DNA of 64,000 nucleotides from Acidimicrobiaceae bacterium (GCA_003151955.1 PLZB01000029.1:62001-126000); one strand, 5' to 3'. Shown: positions 53,255 through 61,773, counted from the stretch's first letter. Program-made: numbers and translations. Notes: generated by a model from the sequence alone, not told the origin.

Positions 53255-54727
53255 ATGTCCCCCGCCTACGTCGTCGTCGACGGCTCCAACATCGCCACCG
53301 AGGGCCGGTCCCTGCCCAGCCTGGAGCAGCTCGACCAGGCTGTCCGGCAGTACCAGGAGGAGTTCCCCGACCGCGAGGTGATCGTGGTCGTCGACGCCAC
53401 CTTCGGGCACCGGATCGACCTCGGGGAGCGGCCCGCCTTCGACGAGGCGGTGGCCCACGGAGAGATGACCTCGCCTCCGGCCGGGGCCATCGGGCGGGGG
53501 GATGCCTTCCTCCTCCGGGTGGCCGAGCGGACCGGGGCGGTCGTCCTCTCCAACGACTCCTTCCAGGAGTTCCATGCCGACCATCCCTGGCTCTTCGACG
53601 AGGGCCGGTTGATCGGGGGGAAGCCGATCCCGGGGGTGGGCTGGATCTTCACGCCCCGGACCCCGGTCCGGGGCCCCCGGAGTCGTGCCGTCACCGGAGT
53701 TCGGCGCTCCCGGCGGTCGTCGGCCGAGGTCCGGTCGGACGTCGAGCCGATTCCCTCCGAAGGTCCCGATGCCTGGGAGCCGCCGCCGGCAGAACCGCCC
53801 GTCATCGGGGCCCGGCGGGCCCGGGTGGTCGCAGCCGGTCCCTCGGCGGCCGTCAGTGAGGCGCTGTCCTCGGCCCGTGAGGAGGCCGAGGCCACGGTCC
53901 GCCCGGCGGTGTCCCCGACCAAGAAGGCGGCCAAGAAGGCCCCCGTCGCCAAGGCGGCCAAGAAGGAAGCGGTGACGAAGAAGGCGGCGGCGGCCAAGAA
54001 GGCGGCGCCGGCGTCCAAGGTCCCGGTGGACAAGCGCCTCCCGGCCAAGGCGGCCAAGAAGCCCGCCGCCGCTCCCGTCAAGGTGGCCAAGAAGGCGGCC
54101 AAGGCCAAGGCGGCGGGAAAGAAGGCCCCGATCGCTCAGGTGGTTCCGGCCAGGGAGGCAGCTCCGGCCAAGGCGGCCAAGAAGAAGTTGGCCACGGTCG
54201 TCAAGAAGTCGGCCGCGGTCGTCAAGAAGTCGGCCAAGGCGGCGGTCCCGGCCAAGGTGGCGGCGATCGGCCGGACGGCCAGGAAGGCGGCTCCCCCCGT
54301 CGAACCGGTGGCGGAGGGGAAGAGGAGGCCGGCCGGGAAGGCGAGGGCCGGGAAGACGGTCGGGACGAGCCCCGGGGCGACCTCGCCCGAGCCGGAGGGG
54401 GGGAGCGGGGGCGGAGGATCCCGGCGCCGGGGACGGCAGGCCGCCGATCCGATCGCCGTCAACGATCCCCTCACCTTCGTGACCTTCGTGGCCGAGCATC
54501 CCCTCCGGAGCGTGGTCGAGGGGACGGTGGAGTCGTTCGTCTCCCACGGGGCCATGGTCGAGGTGGCGGGGATGCGCTGCTACGCCCCTTTGCGGGGTCT
54601 GGGGTCACCTCCGCCCACGAAGGCCCGCGAGGTGCTCGAGCGGGGGGAGCGACGACGCTTCGTGGTGGTCGCGCTCGACGCGCCCCGGCGGGGGGCCGAG
54701 CTGGCGCTGGCCCCCGACCCCGCCTGA
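53255..54727 (+). CDS. Zc3h12a-like NYN ribonuclease fused to a Lys/Ala tail and an S1 domain
   Basis: A 490-residue fusion. Residues 4-130 are a NYN/PIN-like RNase domain of the Zc3h12a (Regnase) type: VVVDGSNIA with the first acidic residue, VVVDATFG, GRGDAFLLRVAERTG and VLSNDSFQEF. Residues 170-390 are a disordered, histone-H1-like tail of KKAAKK-type repeats, strongly basic. Residues 415-480 form an S1-type RNA-binding fold (VVEGTVESFVSHGAMVEVAG). It should cut or process RNA, with the tail binding nucleic acid nonspecifically. Each part is known on its own; the combination is unusual. It is divergent from the M20 gene; the start lacks an obvious ribosome site. Confidence 0.82.
   Translation: MSPAYVVVDGSNIATEGRSLPSLEQLDQAVRQYQEEFPDREVIVVVDATFGHRIDLGERPAFDEAVAHGEMTSPPAGAIGRGDAFLLRVAERTGAVVLSNDSFQEFHADHPWLFDEGRLIGGKPIPGVGWIFTPRTPVRGPRSRAVTGVRRSRRSSAEVRSDVEPIPSEGPDAWEPPPAEPPVIGARRARVVAAGPSAAVSEALSSAREEAEATVRPAVSPTKKAAKKAPVAKAAKKEAVTKKAAAAKKAAPASKVPVDKRLPAKAAKKPAAAPVKVAKKAAKAKAAGKKAPIAQVVPAREAAPAKAAKKKLATVVKKSAAVVKKSAKAAVPAKVAAIGRTARKAAPPVEPVAEGKRRPAGKARAGKTVGTSPGATSPEPEGGSGGGGSRRRGRQAADPIAVNDPLTFVTFVAEHPLRSVVEGTVESFVSHGAMVEVAGMRCYAPLRGLGSPPPTKAREVLERGERRRFVVVALDAPRRGAELALAPDPA
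53918..54260 (+). repeat. Degenerate AAGAAGGCGGCC-type repeats coding KKAA
   Basis: A low-complexity stretch in which AAG AAG and GCG GCC codon pairs alternate, giving the basic tail of the NYN-S1 protein. Units are imperfect and of uneven length. Confidence 0.7.
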
Positions 54728-54730
54728 CCT

Positions 54731-54856
54731 GGTCTCTCGTCACCACTGTCGCCCAACGGGGGGGCCACCTATTGTGAGTTTCCTGGGTGCAATTCATCAC
54801 CCTCTGTGTCGACAATGTACGTATGAGTGGTGACCGAGACCCAGAGGTTCCTCTGG
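54731..54856 (+). promoter_or_regulatory. Leader region with inverted repeats before the 54-aa gene
   Basis: A long imperfect inverted repeat (54731-54747 against 54826-54841, 15 of 16-17 positions matching with one bulge) brackets an AT-rich stretch. A perfect CCAGAGG-TT-CCTCTGG palindrome (54841-54856) follows. The region may hold a promoter (TACGTAT at 54818-54824) and an operator or structured leader. Confidence 0.4.
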
Positions 54857-54892
54857 TCGAGACCCTCGCACCATCCCAGAGAAGGAGCTGAC

Positions 54893-55057
54893 ATGCACCG
54901 GATCTCGAGCACCCTGAGCCACTTGAACAGGCACCGGCGGGGCGGCGGGGTCGTCCTCCTCGAGTCCCCCCGGACCGAGGTCGTGGAGTCCTGGCGCTAC
55001 AGCCAGGCCCGGTGGCAGGAGTCCGAGTTCCGCGATCCGTGGCCGGTGCGCGGCTAG
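54893..55057 (+). CDS. 54-residue basic small protein, unknown
   Basis: A short ORF reading MHRISSTLSHLNRHRRGGG and ending DPWPVRG. GAAGGAG (54881-54887) precedes the ATG by 5 nt, one of the cleanest Shine-Dalgarno sites here. The protein is basic at the N-terminus and Trp/Glu/Arg-rich afterwards (ESWRYSQARWQESEF), with no membrane helix or known motif. The AT-rich upstream region with inverted repeats suggests its own, regulated promoter. A longer frame from 54827 lacks a ribosome site. Confidence 0.6.
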   Translation: MHRISSTLSHLNRHRRGGGVVLLESPRTEVVESWRYSQARWQESEFRDPWPVRG

Positions 55058-55174
55058 CCCACCCCGCGTCCCGCCACGTTGTCGGCGGGGAGTGCAGCGC
55101 ACGTCCCTCGCCCCCGAGGCATGCAGCCCCCCCCGGCCGCTGCCCTCCCCGCCGGCAGTCTTCCCCCTGCTTGG

Positions 55175-55180
55175 TAACCT
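55175..55180 (+). promoter_or_regulatory. -10 element of the FabZ-like gene (leaderless)
   Basis: TAACCT, preceded by TGG (extended -10-like), ends 8 nt before GTG 55189. Confidence 0.5.
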
Positions 55181-55188
55181 CCGGGTCC

Positions 55189-55608
55189 GTGCCCCGACCC
55201 GCCGATCTCCTGCCCCACCGTGCCCCGTTCCTCTTCGTCGACGAGGTCCTCGAGTTGGACCCGGGGGTCTCGGCCCGGGGTTCCTGGCGGCTCACCGGGG
55301 AGGAGGCCTTCTTTGCCGGGCACTTCCCGGGGCGGCCCACCCTGCCGGGGGTCCTCATGGTGGAGTCCCTGGCCCAGCTGGGGGGGATCGCCGTCCTGGC
55401 CGACGAACGGTTCTCCGGGAAGCTCCCCCTCTTCGGGGGGATCGACCGGGCCCGGTTCCGCCGGCAGGTCCTCCCCGGGGAGACCCTCGAGCTCGAGGTC
55501 ACCCTGGGCCGGCTCTCGGCCCGGGCCGGGACGGGGCTGGGCCGGGCCACCGTGGACGGCCAGCTGGCCTGCGAGGCCCACCTCCTGTTCGTGATCGTCG
55601 ACGGTTGA
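55189..55608 (+). CDS. FabZ-like 3-hydroxyacyl-ACP dehydratase
   Basis: Hotdog-fold dehydratase of 139 residues. LLPHRAPFLFVDEV holds the catalytic His, and GHFPGRPTLPGVLMVESLAQ (split over the central helix) the catalytic Glu, matching FabZ/FabA. It should remove water from 3-hydroxyacyl-ACP in fatty acid synthesis, though CoA esters are possible. GTG 55189 agrees with the TAACCT box. The exonuclease gene begins 6 nt after its stop, so the two may be cotranscribed. Confidence 0.88.
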   Translation: MPRPADLLPHRAPFLFVDEVLELDPGVSARGSWRLTGEEAFFAGHFPGRPTLPGVLMVESLAQLGGIAVLADERFSGKLPLFGGIDRARFRRQVLPGETLELEVTLGRLSARAGTGLGRATVDGQLACEAHLLFVIVDG

Positions 55609-55614
55609 CCAGCG

Positions 55615-56388
55615 GTGCGGATCGCCACCTGGAACGTGAATTCGCTGAAGGCCCGGCTGCCCCGGGTGGAGGAGTGGCTGGAGTACGCCCGGCCCGACGT
55701 CCTCTGCATCCAGGAGACGAAGCTGGCCGACAGCGCGTTCCCGGCCATGGCCTTCTCGGCCCTGGGCTACGAGTCGGCCCACCACGGGGACGGGCGGTGG
55801 AACGGGGTGGCCGTCCTGAGCAGGGTCGGGCTCGAGGACGTCGCCGCCGGGTTCGGGGGTCCGGCCGACAGCGAGGGTCCCCGGCTGGTCGCCGCCACCT
55901 GCGGGGGGGTCCGGGTCCACAGCGTCTACGTCCCCAACGGCCGGAGTGTCGACAGCGAGCACTACGTGGCCAAGCTGGCCTGGCTCGGTGAGCTCCGGGG
56001 GCTCCTGGAGGCGACCTGCTCGGCGGGGGACCCGGTGGCGGTGTGCGGGGACTTCAACGTGGCCCCCGAGGACCGGGACGTCTGGGACCCGGCCGCCCTG
56101 GTGGGGGAGACCCACGTGACCGAGGCCGAGCGGGTCGCCCTGGCCGCGCTGCAGGGGTGGGGCCTCGTCGACGCGTTCCGGCTCCGGTACCAGGAGGACC
56201 GGCTCTTCACCTGGTGGGACTACCGGGCCGGGAACTTCCACAAGGGGATCGGGATGCGGATCGACCTGGTGCTCGTGACCGAGGTCCTGGCCCAGCGTTG
56301 CGTCGGGGCCCTGATCGACCGGAACGCCCGGAAGGGCCAGCAGCCCTCGGACCACGCCCCCGTCCTCGTCGACTTCGAGGTCGGCTAG
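55615..56388 (+). CDS. xth: Exodeoxyribonuclease III / AP endonuclease
   Basis: Mg-dependent 3'-5' exonuclease and abasic-site endonuclease for base-excision repair, 257 residues. The family motifs run in order: WNVNSLKARL, IQETKL with the metal-binding Glu, SVYVPNG, CGDFNVAPEDRDV, and a terminal PSDHAPV with the catalytic His. The GTG start follows the dehydratase stop by 6 nt. It converges on the helicase gene. Confidence 0.93.
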   Translation: MRIATWNVNSLKARLPRVEEWLEYARPDVLCIQETKLADSAFPAMAFSALGYESAHHGDGRWNGVAVLSRVGLEDVAAGFGGPADSEGPRLVAATCGGVRVHSVYVPNGRSVDSEHYVAKLAWLGELRGLLEATCSAGDPVAVCGDFNVAPEDRDVWDPAALVGETHVTEAERVALAALQGWGLVDAFRLRYQEDRLFTWWDYRAGNFHKGIGMRIDLVLVTEVLAQRCVGALIDRNARKGQQPSDHAPVLVDFEVG

Positions 56389-56403
56389 GGTCACCGCCCC
56401 GTT

Positions 56404-58167
56404 TCAGGTGGTGGGGGAGGGGAGCCGTCGGCGGAGCTCGGCGATCCGGGCCGCGGTCTGGCCGGGCGGGGGAGCGGCGGGCCGGGCGGCCCGGGACAGG
56501 GCCTCGAGGGGGCCGAGGAAGGGGGAGGGCCCCGACCGGCGCCCGCCGGCGTCGGTCCCCCGGACGGCGGCCCAGGAGCACCAGAGCTCCTCCTCGGTCC
56601 GGGTCAGGGCCACGTAGAGGAGGCGGCGCTCCTCGGCTTCGGCCCCGGGGGTGGAGGCGTAGGAGATGGGGACCAGGCCGTCCTCCAGGCCGACCACGGC
56701 CACGACCGGCCATTCGAGGCCCTTGGCCCGGTGGAAGGTGGCGACCTCGACCCGGTCGGAGCGCCAGGGCCCCTCCCCGGTCTCGGTGGGGTCCCCGACG
56801 GTGGCGGCCAGCCAACCCAGGAAGGCCCCGACGGTGGGGTCGGGCTCGTCGAGGGCCAGCTCGTCGGCCAAGGCGGCGAGGCCCCGGGTCGGGTCGGGGG
56901 TCGCCGTGTCGGGGTCCGTCCCGGGGGCCTCGGCCAGATCGGCCAGGGCGCTGCGGAGGGGGCGGTCGGGCGGCATCTTGCGCAGGGCCCGGAGGGATTC
57001 GGCCAGGTCGGCCTGACCGGGGCCGGACCGGACGTGGAAGGGGACGCCGGCCCGGCGCAGCGCGTCGACGACCGGCTCGAGGCGGGCGTTGGTGCGGGCC
57101 AGGACGGCCAGGTGGGACCAGGGTCGTCCGGGGCGGTGGGCCAGGCGGAGCCAGCGGACGACGGCGGCGGCTTCGACCCCGTCGTCCTCGAAGCCCTGGA
57201 TCAGGGGGGCCGGTCCGTCGGGCCGGCCCTCGGCGCTGCGGAGGTCGGCGGCTCCCTCGGACCCGGCCAGGACGGCCCCGGCCGCGGCGAGGATCTGGGG
57301 GGAGGAGCGGTGGTTGGCGTCGAGCCGGAGGACCCGGGTCCCGGGGAGGAGCTCGGGGAGGCGGCCCAGCAGGGAGGGGTCGGCCCCGTTCCAGGAGTAG
57401 ACGGCCTGGAGGGGGTCCCCCACCACGAAGAGATCGGTCCCGCTCCCGAGCCAGGCCCGCAGGAGCTGCCACTGGGCCGGGTTGACGTCCTGGAACTCGT
57501 CGACGAAGAGATGGCGGACCCGCCAGCGCAGGGCGGCGGCGTGGGTCGGGTCGGCGAAGAGGCCGGCGGCCCTGGTCAGGAGATCGGTGAGGTCGAGGAG
57601 TCCCCGTCGGCGCTTGGCCTCGAGGTAGGCGCCGTAGGCGTCGGCCACCAGCTCCGGGCTCACCCCGGGGCGGCGGCCGGCGACCCGGGCCGAGGCCCCG
57701 TAGCCGGCGGGGCTGAGGAGGGTGGCCTGGGCCCAGTCGATCTCGGCGGCGATGGCGGGGACGGTCCCGGGCCGGCGGAGGGCCTCCTCCCCGAGGAGCT
57801 CCCGGAGGAGGCGGGTGGGCTGGTCGAGGAGGGTGAGGGGGGCGATACCCCGGTCGGCCCAGTGCCGGCGGAGCTGGGCGAAGGCGGCGGCATGGAAGGT
57901 CCCGGTCGAGACCCCGGCCACCCCGAGGTGGCCGAGGCGCTGGCGGAGCTCGCTCCCAGCCTTCCGGGTGAAGGTGACGACGAGGGCGTGGTCGGGTTGG
58001 ACGGAGCCGTCGAGGACCCGGCGGGCCACCCGGCGGGTCAGGACCCGGGTCTTCCCGGAGCCGGCCCCGGCCAGGACGCAGAGGGGAGCCTCCTCGCACG
58101 TCACGGCGAGCCGCTGGGGCTCGGTGAGGCCCAAGAGGAGCGACTGGAGGCGGTCGGCGGTGTCCAC
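56404..58167 (-). CDS. UvrD/PcrA-like superfamily 1 DNA helicase, compact
   Basis: ATP-dependent 3'-5' helicase of 587 residues, shorter than typical UvrD (about 720). Visible motifs are the Q motif LTEPQRLAV, Walker A AGAGSGKT, Ia VTFTRKAG, Walker B VDEFQDVNPAQ, III VGDPLQAVYSWNGA, IV LDANHRSSPQ, V ATFHRAKGLEWPVV and VI VALTRTEEEL. The 2A/2B subdomains are compact and there is no C-terminal HRDC or UvrB-binding tail. Start GTG 58167 lies 9 nt after TACCCT on the minus strand; the open frame continues upstream into the divergent hydrolase promoter. Confidence 0.9.
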   Translation of the reverse strand: MDTADRLQSLLLGLTEPQRLAVTCEEAPLCVLAGAGSGKTRVLTRRVARRVLDGSVQPDHALVVTFTRKAGSELRQRLGHLGVAGVSTGTFHAAAFAQLRRHWADRGIAPLTLLDQPTRLLRELLGEEALRRPGTVPAIAAEIDWAQATLLSPAGYGASARVAGRRPGVSPELVADAYGAYLEAKRRRGLLDLTDLLTRAAGLFADPTHAAALRWRVRHLFVDEFQDVNPAQWQLLRAWLGSGTDLFVVGDPLQAVYSWNGADPSLLGRLPELLPGTRVLRLDANHRSSPQILAAAGAVLAGSEGAADLRSAEGRPDGPAPLIQGFEDDGVEAAAVVRWLRLAHRPGRPWSHLAVLARTNARLEPVVDALRRAGVPFHVRSGPGQADLAESLRALRKMPPDRPLRSALADLAEAPGTDPDTATPDPTRGLAALADELALDEPDPTVGAFLGWLAATVGDPTETGEGPWRSDRVEVATFHRAKGLEWPVVAVVGLEDGLVPISYASTPGAEAEERRLLYVALTRTEEELWCSWAAVRGTDAGGRRSGPSPFLGPLEALSRAARPAAPPPGQTAARIAELRRRLPSPTT

Positions 58168-58176
58168 GCAGCTTGG

Positions 58177-58182
58177 AGGGTA
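58177..58182 (-). promoter_or_regulatory. -10 element of the helicase gene (leaderless)
   Basis: TACCCT on the minus strand ends 9 nt before GTG 58167. Confidence 0.45.
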
Positions 58183-58242
58183 TCGGGGAAGCCGGCCCCG
58201 GCCGGCGGACCCGGGCCACCGGGAGCGGGGAGCCAAGGCAGG

Positions 58243-58248
58243 TAGCCT
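58243..58248 (+). promoter_or_regulatory. -10 element of the hydrolase-murF operon (leaderless)
   Basis: TAGCCT ends 7 nt before ATG 58256. Confidence 0.55.
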
Positions 58249-58255
58249 CGGCGCC

Positions 58256-59044
58256 ATGCTGCGGGCACTGGCCGGAGGCGAGCTGTTCGGAGAGGTCTGG
58301 GGGCCGGAGCCGGCCCGGGTGGTGGCCCTCCACGGGTGGCGTCGGACCCATACCGACTTCGCCGGGGTCCTCGGTCCTGACTCTCCCGGGGGGGCGCTCG
58401 GGACCCTGGCCGTGGACCTCCCCGGCTTCGGGGCCACCCCGGCCCCGGCCGAAGGGTGGGGATCGGGGGACTACGCCGAGGTGGTCGTCCGGCTGCTCGA
58501 GGGTCCCGAGGGGCCGGGGGTCCCGGCCGTCCTCGTCGGGCACTCCTTCGGGGGTCGGGTGGCGGTCGAGGTGGCGGCCCGGCGTCCCGACCTGGTCGGG
58601 GGGCTCGTCCTCACAGGGGTTCCCCTGGTCCTGGCCGGCCCAGGGAGCGGCCGGAAGCCGGCGGCCGGCTACCGGGTCGTCCGGACCCTCCGGCGGTTCG
58701 GGCTGGTGGGGGAGGACCGCCTGGAGCGGGCCCGGCAGCGGCACGGGTCGGAGGACTACCGGCAGGCCCAGGGGGTCATGCGGGAGGTCCTGGTCCGGGT
58801 CCTGGCCGAGCGCTACGACGAGGCGCTGGCTGCCACGACCTGCCCGGTCGAACTGGTCTGGGGGGACGACGACACGGCCGCCCCCCTCCGGCTGGCCGAG
58901 GCGGCCCGGAACCGGCTGGCCGAGGCCACCCTGACCGTTTGCCCCGGCGCCGGTCACCTGACCCCGCTCACGGAGGCTCCGGCCCTCCGGGAGGCGGTGG
59001 CCCGGGCCCTGGGGCGGTCCCCGGCGTCCGGGGTGGCCCCGTGA
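58256..59044 (+). CDS. Alpha/beta hydrolase 2
   Basis: A 262-residue alpha/beta-fold hydrolase: oxyanion region VALHGWRRTH, nucleophile elbow GHSFGG, acid in LVWGDDDTAAP and the late His in CPGAGHLTPL. No signal peptide. The stop overlaps the GTG of the MurF-like gene (GTGA), and ddl follows, so it may act in cell-wall precursor metabolism; the substrate is unknown. ATG 58256 follows TAGCCT at leaderless spacing. Confidence 0.87.
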   Translation: MLRALAGGELFGEVWGPEPARVVALHGWRRTHTDFAGVLGPDSPGGALGTLAVDLPGFGATPAPAEGWGSGDYAEVVVRLLEGPEGPGVPAVLVGHSFGGRVAVEVAARRPDLVGGLVLTGVPLVLAGPGSGRKPAAGYRVVRTLRRFGLVGEDRLERARQRHGSEDYRQAQGVMREVLVRVLAERYDEALAATTCPVELVWGDDDTAAPLRLAEAARNRLAEATLTVCPGAGHLTPLTEAPALREAVARALGRSPASGVAP

Positions 59045-60576
59045 CCTGGGTCCTGCTCGGGGTCTGCCTCGCCGGGCTGGTCCCGGGGGCGCTCCGCTGG
59101 CTACGGGTGGCCCAGCGGGAGCACTACCTGGCCGGGTCGGTGTTCCGGTTCGCGGGCCGGTGGTGGCGGTGTGGGCTCAACCCGGCTCTGGCCCTCCCCG
59201 GGGCGGCCGGGGTCGTGGTCGCGGCCTGGTGGCCACCGGCCGTGCTGGTCACGGTGGCGGCCGGGGTGGTGGGTCCGGTCGGGCTGGGGCTGCGGGGCCG
59301 GACGTCCAAGCTGGCCTGGACCCGACGGCTCCGGACCCTGGCCGGGGTCGTCGGCGGCCTGGAGGTGGTGGCGGTGGGAGCCGGGCTCCTCGGGGGGGTC
59401 CGGATGGGGTTGGTGGTGGCGGCCTGGACGATCCTGGCCCTCCCCCTGGTCGTCGATCTGGCCTGCGCCGTGACCGCTCCCCTGGAGGAGCGGCTGGCGG
59501 CCGGCTACGTGGCGCGGGCCGCCGACCGGCTCCGGCGGGTGGTGCCCCAGGTGGTGGCCATCACCGGGTCCTACGGGAAGACGAGCACGAAGGGGTACGT
59601 GGCCCATCTCCTCGGGGGGAGCCGGGCCGTGGTGGCCAGCCCGGCCAGCTTCAACAACCGGGCCGGACTGGCCCGGGCCGTCAACGAGCACCTGGCCGAC
59701 TCCACCGAGGTCTTCGTGGCCGAGATGGGGACCTACGGGCCCGGGGAGATCGCCGAGCTCTGCCGGTGGATCACCCCCGATGTGGCCGTCATCACGGCCA
59801 TCGGTCCCGTCCACCTGGAGCGGTTCCGAACCGAGGAGCGGATCGTCGAGGCCAAGTCCGAGATCCTGGCCTCGGCCCCGGCCGTGGTCCTCGTCGTCGA
59901 CGACGGCCGGCTGGCCGCCCTGGCCGACCGGGCCGCGACCGAGGGCCGGCGGGTCCACCGGGTCTCGGCTCTCGACCCCTCGGCCGACGTCTCGGCCCTG
60001 GTGGAGGAGGACGGGACCCTCACCGTCCGGGCCGGGGGGGAGGAGCTGGCCCGGGGCGTCCCCGGCCACGCCCAACCCGGGAACGTGGCCTGTGCGGTGG
60101 CCGTGGCCCTGGAGCTCGGGGTCGACCGGGCCGAGATCGGCCGGCGGCTCGGGACGCTCCCCACCGTCGCCCACCGGCTCGAGCCGGTGGCCGGGTCAGG
60201 GGGGGCCGTCGTCCTCGACGACACCTACAACGCCAACCCGGCCGGGGCCCGGGCCGGTCTCGATCGGCTGGCCAGCCTGGACTCGCCCGGGGGCCGGCGG
60301 GTGGTCGTGACCCCGGGGATGGTCGAGCTTGGCCCCCGCCAGGAGGAGGAGAACGCCCGGTTCGCCGAGGCCGCCGCCGGTGTGGCCACCGACCTGGTGG
60401 TGGTGGGCCGGACGAACCGACGGGCCCTGCTCGGGGGGGCGGCCCGGGCCGGGGTGGGGGCGGCCCGCGTCGAGGAGGTTGCCGGCCGGTCCGAGGCGGT
60501 GGCCTGGGTCCGGGCCCAGCTCGGGCCCGGGGACGTCGTCCTCTACGAGAACGACCTCCCGGACCACTACCCTTAG
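59041..60576 (+). CDS. MurF-like Mur ligase with membrane-spanning N-terminus
   Basis: A 511-residue protein predicted to join D-Ala-D-Ala to the UDP-MurNAc-tripeptide, or a similar ligation. Residues 1-135 contain about four hydrophobic helices (VLLGVCLAGLVPGAL; GAAGVVVAAWWPPAVLVTVA; and two more to 130), replacing the usual MurF N-terminal domain. From 150 come the ATP motif GSYGKTSTK, FNNRAGL, EMGTYGPGEIAEL, HLERF and the C-terminal LDDTYNANPAGARAGLD, which is diagnostic of MurF. Membrane anchoring is unusual for this step. It overlaps the hydrolase by 4 nt; ddl begins 33 nt downstream. Confidence 0.85.
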   Translation: MTWVLLGVCLAGLVPGALRWLRVAQREHYLAGSVFRFAGRWWRCGLNPALALPGAAGVVVAAWWPPAVLVTVAAGVVGPVGLGLRGRTSKLAWTRRLRTLAGVVGGLEVVAVGAGLLGGVRMGLVVAAWTILALPLVVDLACAVTAPLEERLAAGYVARAADRLRRVVPQVVAITGSYGKTSTKGYVAHLLGGSRAVVASPASFNNRAGLARAVNEHLADSTEVFVAEMGTYGPGEIAELCRWITPDVAVITAIGPVHLERFRTEERIVEAKSEILASAPAVVLVVDDGRLAALADRAATEGRRVHRVSALDPSADVSALVEEDGTLTVRAGGEELARGVPGHAQPGNVACAVAVALELGVDRAEIGRRLGTLPTVAHRLEPVAGSGGAVVLDDTYNANPAGARAGLDRLASLDSPGGRRVVVTPGMVELGPRQEEENARFAEAAAGVATDLVVVGRTNRRALLGGAARAGVGAARVEEVAGRSEAVAWVRAQLGPGDVVLYENDLPDHYP

Positions 60577-60609
60577 CGCCGACCGCCGCCGAGCCAGGGA
60601 GTCCCCAGG

Positions 60610-61731
60610 TTGACCGCCAGCCCCGCCGCCATCGCCGTCGCCTTCGGAGGACCCTCGCCCGAGCACGACGTCAGCGTCCTCACCGGCCTCCAGGCCGCCC
60701 GGGAGCTGGGCCGGGTCGGGCGGAGCGTGACCGGTCTCTACTGGTCGAAGACGGGGGACTGGTACCAGGTCGACCCGGCCCTGGAGGCCACCGCCTTCGT
60801 CGAGGGGGTGCCCCGGGGGGCCGAGCCGGTCCGGCTCACCGTCGGCCCCGGTGGGGGGTTCGCCTCGGCCGGGGGCCGGTTCGGGAAGGCCAGGCCGCTC
60901 GCCGCCGCCGTCGTCGTCAACTGCTGCCACGGGGGACCGGGCGAGGACGGCTCCCTCCAGGGGGCCCTCGACCTGGCCGGGATGGCCTACACCGGCCCCA
61001 CCGTGGCCGGGGCGGCCGTCGGGATGGACAAGCTGGCCTTCGCCGGGGTGGTCGAGGCGGCCGGGCTCCCGGCCCTGCCCCGGCGGCTCCTCGAGGCCGG
61101 ATCCCCCGACCCCGGCTTTCCGGGGCCCTACATCCTGAAGCCCCGGTTCGGGGGGTCCTCGATCGGGGTCGAGGTGGTCGAGGACCTGGCCACGGCCCGG
61201 GCCCGCCTCGGGGCCAACCCCCATCTCCGGCAGGGGGCCGTCCTCGAGCCCTACCGGCCCGACCTCCACGACCTGAACGTCGGGGTCCGGTCCTGGCCCG
61301 GCCTGGCCCTCTCCGCCATCGAGAAGCCGGTCCGGGCCACGGCCTCGGCCGAGATCCTCGGCTACCAGGACAAGTACGGGGGAGGGGAGGGAATGGCCTC
61401 GGCCCCCCGGGAGCTCCCTGCCGCCCTGTCCGAGGCCCTGGCCGGGACCCTCCGGGACTGTGCGATGACCGTGGCCGAGCTCTGCGCCGTCCGGGGCGTG
61501 GCCCGGATCGACTTCCTGGCCGACGGGGAGACCCTCTTCGTGAACGAGATCAACACCGTCCCGGGGTCCCTGGCCCGATACCTCTGGGTCGACCCCGTCG
61601 TCCCGTTCGGGCAGCTCCTCGACGACATGGTGACCGAGGCCCTGGAGCGTCCCGCCGCCCGGTTCAGTGCCGTCGGGGCCGACGGGGCCGTCCTCCGGGC
61701 GGCCGGATCCATCGCCGGCAAGCTGGGCTGA
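60610..61731 (+). CDS. ddl: D-alanine--D-alanine ligase
   Basis: Makes D-Ala-D-Ala, the substrate of MurF. The 373 residues have the ATP-grasp fold: N-terminal VAFGGPSPEHDVSVLTG, central VNCCHGGPGEDGSLQG, YILKPRFGGSSIGV and the metal-binding end FVNEINTVPGS. A TTG start at 60610 follows AGGGAG by about 7 nt; an initiating TTG is inferred because no ATG or GTG fits the family N-terminus better. Its position directly after murF gives a compact D-Ala-D-Ala cassette. Confidence 0.92.
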   Translation: MTASPAAIAVAFGGPSPEHDVSVLTGLQAARELGRVGRSVTGLYWSKTGDWYQVDPALEATAFVEGVPRGAEPVRLTVGPGGGFASAGGRFGKARPLAAAVVVNCCHGGPGEDGSLQGALDLAGMAYTGPTVAGAAVGMDKLAFAGVVEAAGLPALPRRLLEAGSPDPGFPGPYILKPRFGGSSIGVEVVEDLATARARLGANPHLRQGAVLEPYRPDLHDLNVGVRSWPGLALSAIEKPVRATASAEILGYQDKYGGGEGMASAPRELPAALSEALAGTLRDCAMTVAELCAVRGVARIDFLADGETLFVNEINTVPGSLARYLWVDPVVPFGQLLDDMVTEALERPAARFSAVGADGAVLRAAGSIAGKLG

Positions 61732-61759
61732 GTTCCCCCGGGCCGGCCCGGCCTAGCAC

Positions 61760-61765
61760 TACGCT
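61760..61765 (+). promoter_or_regulatory. -10 element of the PH-domain gene (leaderless)
   Basis: TACGCT ends 8 nt before ATG 61774. A perfect 14-bp palindrome (61738-61751) lies just upstream. Confidence 0.5.
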
Positions 61766-61773
61766 CCGGTGCC

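Noticed and set aside
56043-57485. Arg/Gly/Pro-rich plus-strand ORF across the ExoIII/helicase junction
   Set aside because: Its composition is that of a frame shadow; it overlaps two well-defined genes and has no motif.
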